Positions 7,865 through 19,604 are shown, counted from the stretch's first letter. The stretch is DNA of 64,000 nt from Staphylococcus sp. NAM3COL9 (GCF_001431205.1 NZ_LGPC01000016.1:200141-264140); one strand, 5' to 3'. Notes: a model not told the origin generated them from the sequence alone. Program-made: numbers and translations.

Positions 7865-8561
7865 TTTGTGAAGGAATATAAAAATGAGCGTTCTTATAAT
7901 GGTATATTAGATGTGAACAATCAAACGGTACGCCAGTTGTTGTATAAAATACTTGTTCATAATTTAAGCAAGGATTACCCTCATCTAATTCTAGTAATTC
8001 AGCTTCGTCTTCTTCCAATTTATCTACATTAAAATAAATATCTGAAAATCCAATTTTTACTTTTAAATTTTGTTCTAAATATTTAAATATAGATTTTTCT
8101 GCTATAGATTCATTTAAAAATAGCACGATATCTTTATTAAAATACGACTGCTCGAAACAAAATATTTCGCCGTTTACATATACGATACGCTCTAAAACAT
8201 AGACTAATGTATCATTATCTAACTTTAATTTTTGTCGAACGCTTTCTGGTGGGATGACTTCCTCAACGCGCAACACCTTATTCGTTACATTTAGCCCTTT
8301 AAACTCGTCACTAAAGCCACCAGTTGAAAAGAGATTAAGGTATCCATCTCTTTTTTTATTACGTACATAGATCCCACTACCGCGTGCTTGATAAATATAT
8401 CCTTGTTTTTCTAATATTTCCAAAGCTTTAATAATTGTACTTTTACTCACATTATATTTTATTTTTAATGCCTCAACACTCGGTAATTTATCTCCTGCTT
8501 GAAATTGACCGCTTTCTATATATTCATTCATTTGTTGAGCAATTTGTTCATACTTGAGCAT
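7860..8561 (-). CDS. GntR/HutC-type regulator of the beta-glucoside genes
   Basis: The 233-residue protein has an N-terminal GntR winged helix (residues about 3-70: AGDKLPSVEALKIKYNVSKSTIIKALEILEKQGYIYQARGSGIYV) and a C-terminal UTRA effector domain (residues about 90-230), the layout of sugar-phosphate-responsive repressors such as TreR, NagR and GmuR. The ATG follows AAAAGGGGTAAGTGT. It diverges from bglP. An 18-bp palindrome lies inside the bglP promoter, so it most likely represses bglP-bglA until a phosphorylated beta-glucoside is present. The exact ligand is inference. Confidence 0.85.
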   Translation of the reverse strand: MLKYEQIAQQMNEYIESGQFQAGDKLPSVEALKIKYNVSKSTIIKALEILEKQGYIYQARGSGIYVRNKKRDGYLNLFSTGGFSDEFKGLNVTNKVLRVEEVIPPESVRQKLKLDNDTLVYVLERIVYVNGEIFCFEQSYFNKDIVLFLNESIAEKSIFKYLEQNLKVKIGFSDIYFNVDKLEEDEAELLELDEGNPCLNYEQVFYTTTGVPFDCSHLIYHYKNAHFYIPSQK

Positions 8562-8645
8562 ACACTTACCCCTTTTATATTAAAATTCACCCAATTATAA
8601 CATGAATGCCAATTTAAACTACCGCACTTTTAATTTGTTAAGGTC

Positions 8646-8690
8646 TTTACAAATTGTACCGGTACAATTAAAATGTAGGAAACGCTTCCA
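8646..8690 (+). promoter_or_regulatory. bglP promoter with GntR operator and cre site
   Basis: TTTACA (8646-8651), 17 bases, then TAAAAT (8669-8674). The spacer is exactly filled by the palindrome AATTGTACC|GGTACAATT (8652-8669), a GntR-type operator. Immediately after the -10, AGGAAACGCTTCCA (8677-8690) matches the CcpA cre consensus at 12 of 14 positions. Confidence 0.65.
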
Positions 8691-8729
8691 CAAATTGTGT
8701 TTATTAACTTATTAAAGGAGTTGGGAAAT

Positions 8730-12091
<3,362 letters not shown>

Positions 12092-12252
12092 AAAAAACGA
12101 TAGTTATTTACACTGACCCCTGTGGTAAGAGGACTGGTCACCCTCTAATGCCTATGACCATGACCTAAGCAATCCATTATAAAAGATAATGATTTACTTA
12201 AGTTTGCACAAATAGTACTGTCGACAAAGCCAGAGACTTTGTCGACAATATC

Positions 12253-12308
12253 GAGAGTAGGATAGAAATCTTATTAGAACAATTAGATTTCTATCCTACT
12301 CTCTTTTT
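12253..12308 (+). terminator. Terminator of the bgl operon
   Basis: A perfect 19-bp stem (GAGAGTAGGATAGAAATCT with its complement) and a 13-base loop, followed by TTTTT. A smaller hairpin GTCGACAAAG / CTTTGTCGAC lies just before it. It contains the GATAGAAATC core also found at 25918 and 56482. Confidence 0.9.
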
Positions 12309-12317
12309 ATAAAAATA

Positions 12318-12494
12318 TTAGTTTTTATACCTACTTAACCCATGTAAACCATAGGCAAAGATACCGTATCCTGTTAATGTACGTATAAACCATTTAAATG
12401 TAGTATGACTCAAACTTTTTTCATTTAAAAATAACGCCGGTACTAGCGTACTCACTGAATATAGTCCAAGTAATTTAACATAACGTTTATTCAA
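12318..12494 (-). CDS. Small hydrophobic hypothetical protein
   Basis: A 58-residue protein starting at TTG 12494 six bases after AGAGGTG; a GTG at 12503 in the same frame would overlap that ribosome site. It has a hydrophobic stretch at residues about 8-24 (LLGLYSVSTLVPALFL) and another at about 38-52 (RTLTGYGIFAYGLHGL), so it may be a two-helix membrane protein. I do not recognise a family. It is convergent with bglA and is followed upstream by unrelated stress-type genes. The good ribosome site is the main evidence that it is real. Confidence 0.6.
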   Translation of the reverse strand: MNKRYVKLLGLYSVSTLVPALFLNEKSLSHTTFKWFIRTLTGYGIFAYGLHGLSRYKN

Positions 12495-12577
12495 TACACT
12501 CACCTCTTTTCATATACCATTATATCGAAAAGAGGCTTCGAATAAACACGTGATTTTCAACATCTTATTGACTATTC

Positions 12578-13051
12578 TTATAATTTTGTTAAAAGTGTCT
12601 CTAAATTATCAAAAGTACTATTCATACCTTCTTCTACACCCATATCCAACAATTGTTGAGCTGCTTTAGGATCTGGCAATTCTGCTATAGATTTAATCGT
12701 GGTCAAACCTTTACTGTTTTCTTCTATATGAATGATGTTATGCATACCTGCCATTTTTTCATCAATATTACCATCTTTGTCTGCAAAGTAATCATAATAA
12801 TCAATTAGCGTCGGTTCTTTCACTTCATTATAATTAGTCACAGTATAGCTTGTACCTTGAGGCGTACGTATGGCGAAAAATGCATGTCCATCAGTCTGAA
12901 CATTAAATTTAAATACTTCAGTCTTTGCACCTTGGGGGTGAAACCATTGTTCAAATAAAGCACGGTCCGTATAAGCTTTAAACATATTTTGTGCCGTTGT
13001 ATTAAAATCTCTCGTGAAAATTATTTTGTTTTCTTCAACTTGAACAGTCAT
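12578..13051 (-). CDS. SRPBCC / AHSA1-domain protein
   Basis: The 157-residue product fits the AHSA1 (Hsp90-ATPase-activator homologue 1) branch of the START/SRPBCC helix-grip fold: IIFTRDFNTTAQNMFKAYTDRALFEQWFHPQG at the start, and a long C-terminal helix (GVEEGMNSTFDNLETLLTKL). Such bacterial proteins bind hydrophobic ligands but mostly lack an assigned role. Its ATG directly abuts the stop codon of the upstream gene (TAA-ATG), so the two are translationally coupled. No signal peptide; cytoplasmic. Confidence 0.8.
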   Translation of the reverse strand: MTVQVEENKIIFTRDFNTTAQNMFKAYTDRALFEQWFHPQGAKTEVFKFNVQTDGHAFFAIRTPQGTSYTVTNYNEVKEPTLIDYYDYFADKDGNIDEKMAGMHNIIHIEENSKGLTTIKSIAELPDPKAAQQLLDMGVEEGMNSTFDNLETLLTKL

Positions 13052-13645
13052 TTATGATTCTCCTTTATTCATAATTACATATGATATTATCTTTTTCACT
13101 TTAGCATTTTTGCTATGGCTTTCAAATTCAAAGAAGTCTGCAAAATAAATTGAATCTCCATTTTGAGCAATTTGAGTGCCATGTATCGCTCCTAATTTGC
13201 CATGAGAAATATTATGGGTCACTTCCAATGCATCAATATCGACTTTATGTGCGTTTAATTCATCATAAAACGCTTCAAAACCATGTAATTCAAAAGCGCC
13301 AGGAACTTCCCATATAAAATCTTCTGTGACAGTTTCCAATAATTGCACTTTATCTAGTAATATTGAGCCTATTAAAAAATCTAACATTAGCTTTCTTTTG
13401 GGGGCATTATCACAATTTAAATCCCCCGTTAATTTAAATGGTAAATCTGACTCAGTTTCATTTTTAAAATTTAAGTCGATATCTGTTAATGCTTCATAAA
13501 GTATTTCAATCGCTTTAGGACCAATACCATGTATGCCTAATAATGTTGTGCGTTCATATTGTGCAACTTCTTCTAACGTTACGACACCTATATCATTAAG
13601 TGCTTGGGTTGCAGGCCGCCCTATTTTTGGTAAATCTGTCGACAT
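13052..13645 (-). CDS. Helix-hairpin-helix plus SnoaL-like fusion protein
   Basis: The first 55 residues (LPKIGRPATQALNDIGVVTLEEVAQYERTTLLGIHGIGPKAIEILYEAL) match the helix-hairpin-helix module seen at the RNA polymerase alpha C-terminus and in many small DNA-binding proteins. Residues about 80-197 look like a SnoaL/NTF2-type cone (FLIGSILLDKVQLLETVTEDFIWEVPGAFELHGFEAFYDEL). The combination suggests a nucleic-acid-binding or stress role, but nothing specific can be said. It is the first gene of a two-gene operon with the AHSA1 protein. The start is an ATG at 13645 behind a GGGGGGAT ribosome site. Confidence 0.7.
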   Translation of the reverse strand: MSTDLPKIGRPATQALNDIGVVTLEEVAQYERTTLLGIHGIGPKAIEILYEALTDIDLNFKNETESDLPFKLTGDLNCDNAPKRKLMLDFLIGSILLDKVQLLETVTEDFIWEVPGAFELHGFEAFYDELNAHKVDIDALEVTHNISHGKLGAIHGTQIAQNGDSIYFADFFEFESHSKNAKVKKIISYVIMNKGES

Positions 13646-13802
13646 CTTATCCCCCCTATCTTAATATCACTATACCCACTTCATCGTTTAATTATTTATC
13701 AACAACTTTTATAGTAGAGCAGTTCTAAATTAAAGAATAATATTTATATATTCTTTGATTATTGGCGTGAGAAAAAGAATAAGCTCATTAATCTATATAA
13801 AA

Positions 13803-13846
13803 AATAGCTACTAGATCGCCTATTTTAGGTATCTAGTAGCTATTTA
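13803..13846 (-). terminator. Terminator of the YceI gene
   Basis: The stem ATAGCTACTAGA pairs with TCTAGTAGCTAT around a 16-base loop. The flanking A-run on plus gives T's on the minus strand. Confidence 0.8.
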
Positions 13847-13884
13847 TTTTAATAAGGATTAGATCTTAAACCTTTGTTTTTATG

Positions 13885-14400
13885 TTAGTCTTCTAAAGCG
13901 AATTCTAAACTTGTTTGGAATTTTACATCTTTACCAACCATTACGCCACCTGTTTCAAGTTTTTGGTTAAATGTCATTCCATATTTTTCACGATTGATTG
14001 TACCATTTACAATAAACCCTGCAGTTTGTGCACCGTTTAATGGATTTTTGCTTGTACCTTCGTAAGAAGCATCAAAAGTTTCTTCTTGAGTTACATCTTT
14101 AATTGTTAAATTACCAGTTACTGATTTTTCATCTACTGAAGTAATTTCAAATTTAATATCTGGATAGTTTTCAGTATCAAAGAAATCTCCAGTACGTAAG
14201 TGACCATCACGGTCTGCTACGTTTGTATCAACCGATTCTGCTTTAATTACGACTGTACCTTTAAGTGAACTTAAATCATTGAGATCACCTTCTAAGTTTA
14301 CATCGAAATCTTTAAATTTTCCTTTGATATTTGAAATCATTAAGTGCTTAATTGAAAATTCTACTACTGAATGTGCTGGATCAAAATTAAATGTTGTCAT
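13885..14400 (-). CDS. YceI-family lipid-binding protein
   Basis: YceI proteins are about 170-residue lipocalin-like beta-barrels that bind polyisoprenoids or similar lipids. The 171-residue product shows the family opening FDPAHSVVEFSIKHLMISNIKGKF, the conserved core VDTNVADRDGHLRTGDFFDTENYPDIKFE near residue 55, and GTINREKYGM near residue 140. No signal peptide is present, unlike the exported proteobacterial forms, so it is probably cytoplasmic. The ATG at 14400 follows GGAGGT; an ATG nine bases earlier lies too close. It is monocistronic. Confidence 0.88.
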   Translation of the reverse strand: MTTFNFDPAHSVVEFSIKHLMISNIKGKFKDFDVNLEGDLNDLSSLKGTVVIKAESVDTNVADRDGHLRTGDFFDTENYPDIKFEITSVDEKSVTGNLTIKDVTQEETFDASYEGTSKNPLNGAQTAGFIVNGTINREKYGMTFNQKLETGGVMVGKDVKFQTSLEFALED

Positions 14401-14577
14401 AAAAAACATACCTCCAAAGTATTATTAGTTTTAGTTGATACATTTAGTATACCAGATATATTTATTATATCAAGTGAAAAGTCTAAGCTTTTCATCTCCT
14501 TTAATTTCATTCCCTTAATTCACTTTTTTATTCATTTCAAATTTAAAAAATGAATTAATTTACAGTAATTTCAATTG

Positions 14578-16122
14578 TTAATGAGCCAACATCTCTGTTT
14601 TAATTTCTTTACTATTTAATTCTTTAGGATAATATGTTGGCCAATTATCTAATTCTTTCATCACTTTTTCTTTATCATCACCTATAAAGATATGATAATG
14701 ATGTGCTTTCTTAGGTGCAATATTATGGTCACTAAATTGGACATACTTAGGTAAATCCTTACCTTCATTATCTACTAATTTAAATGTATACCTTACGCCT
14801 CTATTACCTTTTTCATATTTCAAAATATCTTTGCCATCATACTTATATTTACCTGTCGCTTTTTTGCCTTTCTTTTCAAACGTAATTGAGTCGCTTGTGA
14901 TATTGATATTATCTATATCTGTTTTATAACCCTTTTCGTAATATCCTTTATATTCTTTTGCTGTCATTACATCATCTTCTTCAGCTTTATGCTTCATCAC
15001 ATCATCTAATGATCCATCTTTCAAATATGGATATACTGATTGCCAGTCACCTTTATAATCAGCTAATGGTCTATCTTTAACTTGATCATCTTTAAAGTAA
15101 CCCTCTGAAATAGCTTTTTCATGTTTGCCTTGCTGTTTGTCATCATTTACTTTGATATCGTTACTTAAAGCTTTATCAATATTTTCTATATTTTTATTCA
15201 TAAGGGATTGATAGGTTAAATCCTCATCCTGCTGTTGTGCTTTATTAAGTGATTCCATATTATAAAATTTTAATGGTTTAGCCTTTGTTTCTTTACGAAT
15301 TGTATCTGTAACTTTATTTGAGACATTATCTTCATATAAAATATGTTTTGCTCCTGAATCATTAATCTCCTTTACTATTTTTGTTAAAGCTTTTTGAGAT
15401 GGATCTTCTGCATTCATATTTTGGACACCTTTTTGTACAAAGCCATATCTTTCGGATAAATAACCCATTGATTCATGAGAAATAAACACAGCATTATCTT
15501 GTTTATCTTTCGTAATGTCTTTCATTTTGTCATCTGTTTTTTTCAGTTCTTTATCTAGTTTTTTATAATTCTTTTCATAATCATTTTTGTGTTTTGGATC
15601 TTTTTTAATTAATTCATCTTTGATTTCTTTTGCGAAAGTTTGATTGAATTTAGGATCTAGCCAAACATGTGGATCATATCCTCCATGATGATGTCCCTCT
15701 TCCTCGTGGTCATGCCCATCTTCATCATCATGACTATGTTGATCTGTAAGTAGTTGTGATTTATCTAATTTATCTTCTAACGCTAATTTTTTATCGTCAT
15801 TTTTTATCGTTGAAGCTACTTTTTTCGCAACAGGGTCTAAGTTGTCACCTGTGTATAAAAACAAATCTGATTTACTCGCGTTAATTATGTCTTTTTGCGT
15901 TGGTTCATAGCTATGTAAGTCTGTGCCTGCTGGATATATAGATTCTACTGAAACATGCTCTCCTCCAATTTCTTTAGCAAATGATTTTAACGGGAAAACT
16001 GTTGTATTAATTTTTATTTTTTCTTTGCCACTTCCTGTTTCGTTCGTATCAGCTTTGCCGCATCCTGCTATGACAACTGCAAATGTAATAACCAAAGATA
16101 TTATGTATAGTGTTTTTTTCAT
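14578..16122 (-). CDS. adcA: Zinc-binding lipoprotein AdcA with ZinT domain
   Basis: AdcA is the extracellular zinc receptor of the AdcABC/ZnuABC importer. The 514-residue protein has a lipoprotein signal (VIAGC, lipidated C21). A cluster A-1 binding domain occupies about 35-305, with the histidine-rich zinc loop at 127-147 (DQHSHDDEDGHDHEEEGHHH). A fused ZinT domain occupies about 335-514, with ligands in KKAHHYHIFIG. This fusion is the usual AdcA form in Firmicutes. The ATG follows AGGAGGATGTAGC. It is monocistronic; the membrane and ATPase partners lie elsewhere. Two Zur-like boxes in its promoter indicate induction under zinc starvation. Confidence 0.92.
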   Translation of the reverse strand: MKKTLYIISLVITFAVVIAGCGKADTNETGSGKEKIKINTTVFPLKSFAKEIGGEHVSVESIYPAGTDLHSYEPTQKDIINASKSDLFLYTGDNLDPVAKKVASTIKNDDKKLALEDKLDKSQLLTDQHSHDDEDGHDHEEEGHHHGGYDPHVWLDPKFNQTFAKEIKDELIKKDPKHKNDYEKNYKKLDKELKKTDDKMKDITKDKQDNAVFISHESMGYLSERYGFVQKGVQNMNAEDPSQKALTKIVKEINDSGAKHILYEDNVSNKVTDTIRKETKAKPLKFYNMESLNKAQQQDEDLTYQSLMNKNIENIDKALSNDIKVNDDKQQGKHEKAISEGYFKDDQVKDRPLADYKGDWQSVYPYLKDGSLDDVMKHKAEEDDVMTAKEYKGYYEKGYKTDIDNINITSDSITFEKKGKKATGKYKYDGKDILKYEKGNRGVRYTFKLVDNEGKDLPKYVQFSDHNIAPKKAHHYHIFIGDDKEKVMKELDNWPTYYPKELNSKEIKTEMLAH

Positions 16123-16136
16123 GCTACATCCTCCTA

Positions 16137-16159
16137 CAAATAGTAACTCTTACGATTTA
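16137..16159 (-). promoter_or_regulatory. Second Zur-like box, proximal to adcA
   Basis: The 23-bp site reads CAAATAGTAAC-T-CTTACGATTTA on plus; it matches the Zur consensus TAAATCGTAAT-N-ATTACGATTTA at 18 of 22 positions. It overlaps the region just upstream of the adcA ribosome site. Confidence 0.5.
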
Positions 16160-16193
16160 AAATTATAAACTGCCCATTAACAAAACGCAATAC

Positions 16194-16216
16194 TAAATAA
16201 TAATTATTACGATTTA
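16194..16216 (-). promoter_or_regulatory. Zur box upstream of adcA
   Basis: TAAATAATAAT-T-ATTACGATTTA matches the staphylococcal/bacillary Zur consensus at 20 of 22 positions, with a perfect right half. It lies about 75 bp upstream of adcA, where the promoter is expected. Confidence 0.75.
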
Positions 16217-16223
16217 TTTTCAA

Positions 16224-16276
16224 GTAAAAAAAGTCTAAAGTACAAACATTGTTATTACAATGTTTGTACTTTAGAC
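16224..16276 (-). terminator. Terminator of dsbA
   Basis: A perfect 20-bp stem (GTCTAAAGTACAAACATTGT with its complement), a four-base loop, and an A-run on plus giving T's on minus. It insulates dsbA from adcA. Confidence 0.92.
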
Positions 16277-16283
16277 CAGTTAC

Positions 16284-16892
16284 TCACTTATTTTTTTCTA
16301 TTAAATTTTTATAATTTTCGTAATCATATGGATCTTCTACTTTTTCTCCACCAATATAAACTGTTGGTGCTGTATCAATATTTTTGTCTTCAGCTTGTTT
16401 TTGATCTTTCTTAGCTGCTTTCCATGATTTACTGTCCTTAGTTTTATAATCTTTTTTAATTTTTTCTTTTTGTTTACTGTCGATACTTAACTTATCGATT
16501 TGTTTATCTACAAGTGACTCAGTTATCCATGCTTTTTCACCATCACCTTGTTGTACAAACATTAATTTTTGAAAATCTAAGTATTGCTGAGGTGCAATTT
16601 GCTGTACTGCATGACCAGCTCTTGATCCAATAATTGAATCATCCTCAAGAAAAGCCATATTCACGAATTGGTAATCAACTTTATCTTTATCTATATAATC
16701 TTTTTTAAGTTTAGGCATAATATTACTTTCTACTTTTTTACAATAGGAACATTTAAAATCACCATATTCTATAATTTTAATTTTCCCATTGTCATTTTGC
16801 TTGTCATCTTTATGTGCATCCTCATCACTTGAACAAGCAGTTATCAATAACATAGTAGCTATCAACCCTAAACATAGCCATAATTTTTTCAT
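16284..16892 (-). CDS. dsbA: Thiol-disulfide oxidoreductase lipoprotein DsbA
   Basis: DsbA introduces disulfides into exported proteins at the outer face of the membrane. The product from ATG 16892 (202 residues) has a lipoprotein signal ending LITAC (C20). A thioredoxin-like domain follows, with the catalytic CSYC motif in EYGDFKCSYCKK, and the cis-Pro region TAPTVYIGGEKVEDPYDYENY. The stretch KDYKTKDSKSWKAAKKDQK is almost identical to S. aureus DsbA. The ribosome site is weak (GGAAAG very close, or GAGGTG 14 bases away); a TTG at 16913 is an alternative start. It is monocistronic. Confidence 0.9.
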   Translation of the reverse strand: MKKLWLCLGLIATMLLITACSSDEDAHKDDKQNDNGKIKIIEYGDFKCSYCKKVESNIMPKLKKDYIDKDKVDYQFVNMAFLEDDSIIGSRAGHAVQQIAPQQYLDFQKLMFVQQGDGEKAWITESLVDKQIDKLSIDSKQKEKIKKDYKTKDSKSWKAAKKDQKQAEDKNIDTAPTVYIGGEKVEDPYDYENYKNLIEKNK

Positions 16893-16942
16893 ATGCTTTC
16901 CAACACACCTCAATTGTAATTTTAAAATATCACTAAATAAAA

Positions 16943-17311
16943 TTATTCTTCAATATCCATATTTTCTTCTTTATAATCAGGTTCATGTTTGTGTGTATAT
17001 GCTTTCGAATTAAAATCTTTTAAATGTATTGCTTTATCGTTCTCAAATTTATAAGTATAATAATGTACCTCTTCGTCTTCTTTAAAAGGCTTATAAGCAA
17101 GCATGACATATTCACCTTTTTCATAAACATATATATTCGCATTCTTTTTGTCGAATTTTTCTTCAAGATCACCTTTTTGTTTTTCAGATGAGTTTTTTTG
17201 GTATGTTTGCTGTTTATTTACTGCTTTATCTATTTTATCAGCATACTTCCCACTACTACAGCCTGCTACAATAATCGTCGATATAGCGATCATGGTCAAT
17301 AATTTTTTCAT
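16943..17311 (-). CDS. Cystatin-like fold lipoprotein (DUF4467-type)
   Basis: From the ATG at 17311, 11 bases after AGGAG, the product is a 122-residue lipoprotein. The signal peptide is MKKLLTMIAISTIIVAGC (lipidation at C18). A short charged domain (ADKIDKAVNKQQTY, KGEYVMLAYKPFKEDEEVHYYTYKFENDKA) fits the DUF4467 cystatin-like family found in staphylococci and on their conjugative elements. The function is unknown. It lies 50 bp upstream of dsbA in the same direction and may be co-transcribed with it, since no terminator separates them. Confidence 0.7.
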   Translation of the reverse strand: MKKLLTMIAISTIIVAGCSSGKYADKIDKAVNKQQTYQKNSSEKQKGDLEEKFDKKNANIYVYEKGEYVMLAYKPFKEDEEVHYYTYKFENDKAIHLKDFNSKAYTHKHEPDYKEENMDIEE

Positions 17312-17461
17312 TATTTGGCACACTCCTAAATCCAGTTTAACTACTCATGAATCACCTTTAAAATATACTTCCTCCATAAATATTATCATACAATGAATAA
17401 CTTAAATGTTCTAGATTGATTTTAAATTCATTCTTTTTAAATAATTGCTTTTTACGAATAA

Positions 17462-17498
17462 AAATTCGGCTCGACAATTTATGTCAGGCCGAATTTAT
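17462..17498 (-). terminator. Terminator of the ASCH gene
   Basis: AAATTCGGC-TC-GACA pairs with TGTC-A-GGCCGAATTT with a small bulge; it lies just past the ASCH stop codon. Confidence 0.75.
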
Positions 17499-17500
17499 TA

Positions 17501-17833
17501 TTAATGTGCTAAGCATATTTTAATTGCTAATGCACCATAATTTAATTCATCAGTTTGCGAATATATTTGATATATAGCTGCTAATTTTTGAGAAAGCTGT
17601 TCTTCCTCTTTAGCACCAATTTCTTGATTCGTATATTGATTAATCAACGCTTGAAATGAAGGGAAATCCATTGTTTCTGTGACTACTACGTTGACTTTTT
17701 CATCTGTATCGAGATTTGTAAAAATAATGGTATCTCCATTTTGTACTTCTTGTCTTTTTTCATCATTTAATCTTACTTCGATTGTTTTCGTCCCATTTTT
17801 AACTAAATGAAATGGTTCATTATTTAACTTCAT
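17501..17833 (-). CDS. ASCH (PUA-like) domain protein
   Basis: The 110-residue product is a compact ASCH domain: LNNEPFHLVKNGTKTIEVRLNDEKRQEVQNGDTIIFTN is the family's opening beta-barrel segment, with the conserved G-x-K-x-x-E-x-R pattern. ASCH proteins are related to PUA RNA-binding modules and some hydrolyse modified nucleosides; the role here is unknown. The ATG at 17833 has no clear ribosome site and I see no better in-frame start, so translation may be weak. It is a single gene. Confidence 0.75.
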   Translation of the reverse strand: MKLNNEPFHLVKNGTKTIEVRLNDEKRQEVQNGDTIIFTNLDTDEKVNVVVTETMDFPSFQALINQYTNQEIGAKEEEQLSQKLAAIYQIYSQTDELNYGALAIKICLAH

Positions 17834-17937
17834 CGAATGTTCTATGATACATACACTCCATTCTTATATTTATGCTTAAAAATATCACAATTACAAATCT
17901 AATTACAGTGTTGTCTATAGTTCTTCGTAACATTAAT

Positions 17938-19383
17938 CTATGAATTTTTTTGTTCTGCTCGTATTTTACGCTGACTTTTCAGCATAAACACACTGAGTAA
18001 ACTGATAATAGAAATAATAACAGCAAACCAAAATGCTCCATGATACCCACTTAATAAAGCTTCATGTTGTATTTGAACTGCCATTTCTTGTTTTCCTATA
18101 CCCTTATAATTACTCATATCAGGTGTAAAGTTTTTAGAAACTTGGGTCATCACAGTAATTAAGCCAGCTGTACCAATAGAAGCTGAAATTTGTTGTACTG
18201 TATTCGTCATTGATGAACCATGTGCATTCATCTCACGTGATAATTGATTCATTGTATGTGTCATTAATGGCATCAATCCTAGTGCAATACCTATCATACG
18301 AATTGCATATACCGTTGCAAGAATTGCTGGTGAAGTATGTTCATCCATTATTACAAAGTAAGAAGTAGTTATTACGACAATGGACATACCAATTAATGCT
18401 AATATTTTAGCACCATGCTTCTCATATAAAAATCCTGAGGCTACTGACATTATACCCATAACGATTGCACCTGGTAATAATATAAGACCAGATTGAAGCG
18501 CTGAGTCTTTCATTATATTTTGCACGAACATTGGTAATATTGTTTCAGATCCAATCATTGATATCATTGTAAATGCCATAATCGTAATACCTACAGCAAA
18601 TTGACTGTTTTTGAACACTGAAAAATCTAGTAATGGCGTCTTTAATTTTGTTTGGCGAATAATGAAAATTGTTACTAAGATAAGTCCGCCTATTATAGTT
18701 GTTAAAACTACTGGATCACTCCAACCATCACGTGAAATCGAACTTGTACCATAGAGTAAACCACCAAATCCTAGTATGGATAATATGATGGATAATACGT
18801 CAACTGGTACTTTTCTATTCGTACCCACGTTTTTCACAAACTTAAAGGCACCGATGAATGTTAATGCTGCGATTGGTGCGACAACAAAGAATAGTGAACG
18901 CCAATCGAAGTATTCAACAAGTAAACCTGATAACGTTGGCCCTATAGCTGGTGCTAAACCAATCACTAAACCAAACGTCCCCATATACTTACCACGTTCA
19001 TGAGGTTCAAAGATATCTAATATTGTAGTCATCATCAGTGGTAACATGATTCCAGATCCTAATGCTTGAACAATTCTTCCGCCTAAAAGAATAGAAAAGT
19101 TAGGGCTAAATCCTGCAATAATAGTACCTATAAAGAATATAAATATGGCTGTTAAAAATACTTTCCTAGTTGAAAATCGTTGAATCACCATCGCTGACAA
19201 TGGAACAACTACGCCATTTGTTAATAAGAAGGCTGTTGTAAGCCATTGCACTTGTGTGTAATCTATTTGAAAATCTTTCATTATACTTGGTAATGCTGTT
19301 GTTAATAGCGTTTCATTTAAAAGTCCGAAGAAACCGCCAAGCAACATCATTAATATCATTAAAATTTTGGTTTTTTGATTCAT
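17938..19383 (-). CDS. MFS multidrug exporter, DHA2 (14-helix) type
   Basis: The 481-residue protein has the layout of the EmrB/QacA (DHA2) group of drug:H+ antiporters. The first segment is LLGGFFGLLNETLLTTALPSIMKDF. Motif A-like RFSTRKVF is near residue 70. Motif C (GLAPAIGPTLSGLL) is near residue 145, followed by WRSLFF. About 14 hydrophobic helices are visible. The ATG follows ACAGGAGACAGAAT. Substrates cannot be predicted; related staphylococcal pumps include LmrS and MdeA, but I cannot equate it with either. It is divergent from the small zinc-box-linked gene at 19605. Confidence 0.85.
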   Translation of the reverse strand: MNQKTKILMILMMLLGGFFGLLNETLLTTALPSIMKDFQIDYTQVQWLTTAFLLTNGVVVPLSAMVIQRFSTRKVFLTAIFIFFIGTIIAGFSPNFSILLGGRIVQALGSGIMLPLMMTTILDIFEPHERGKYMGTFGLVIGLAPAIGPTLSGLLVEYFDWRSLFFVVAPIAALTFIGAFKFVKNVGTNRKVPVDVLSIILSILGFGGLLYGTSSISRDGWSDPVVLTTIIGGLILVTIFIIRQTKLKTPLLDFSVFKNSQFAVGITIMAFTMISMIGSETILPMFVQNIMKDSALQSGLILLPGAIVMGIMSVASGFLYEKHGAKILALIGMSIVVITTSYFVIMDEHTSPAILATVYAIRMIGIALGLMPLMTHTMNQLSREMNAHGSSMTNTVQQISASIGTAGLITVMTQVSKNFTPDMSNYKGIGKQEMAVQIQHEALLSGYHGAFWFAVIISIISLLSVFMLKSQRKIRAEQKNS

Positions 19384-19529
19384 ATTCTGTCTCCTGTTTT
19401 CCTATTAGTCTATCAAGCATAAAATAGCTGCATTTATGCATTATACATATATTTCAACGACATCACATTAAATATACTTAAAAACATGACAAATCGTCGT
19501 AATTATTTTTTAATACAAAAAAACCTTTT

Positions 19530-19552
19530 TAAATCGAAATAATTACTATTTA
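19530..19552 (+). promoter_or_regulatory. Zur-like box over a promoter
   Basis: TAAATCGAAAT-A-ATTACTATTTA matches the Zur consensus TAAATCGTAAT-N-ATTACGATTTA at 20 of 22 positions, as well as the best adcA site does. Its right end overlaps the -35 hexamer at 19549. Confidence 0.65.
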
Positions 19553-19577
19553 CAAAATGTTTCTGATACTTCATAAT
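19549..19577 (+). promoter_or_regulatory. Promoter of the 34-residue gene
   Basis: TTTACA (19549-19554), a 17-base spacer and CATAAT (19572-19577), 28 bases before the start codon of the small gene. Confidence 0.5.
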
Positions 19578-19604
19578 ACGCATAGATAGAGGAGGTTATA
19601 TTTT

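Noticed and set aside
16131..16216. Riboswitch in the adcA leader
   Set aside because: The leader is short and fully explained by Zur-like sites and the ribosome site; no conserved RNA fold was seen.
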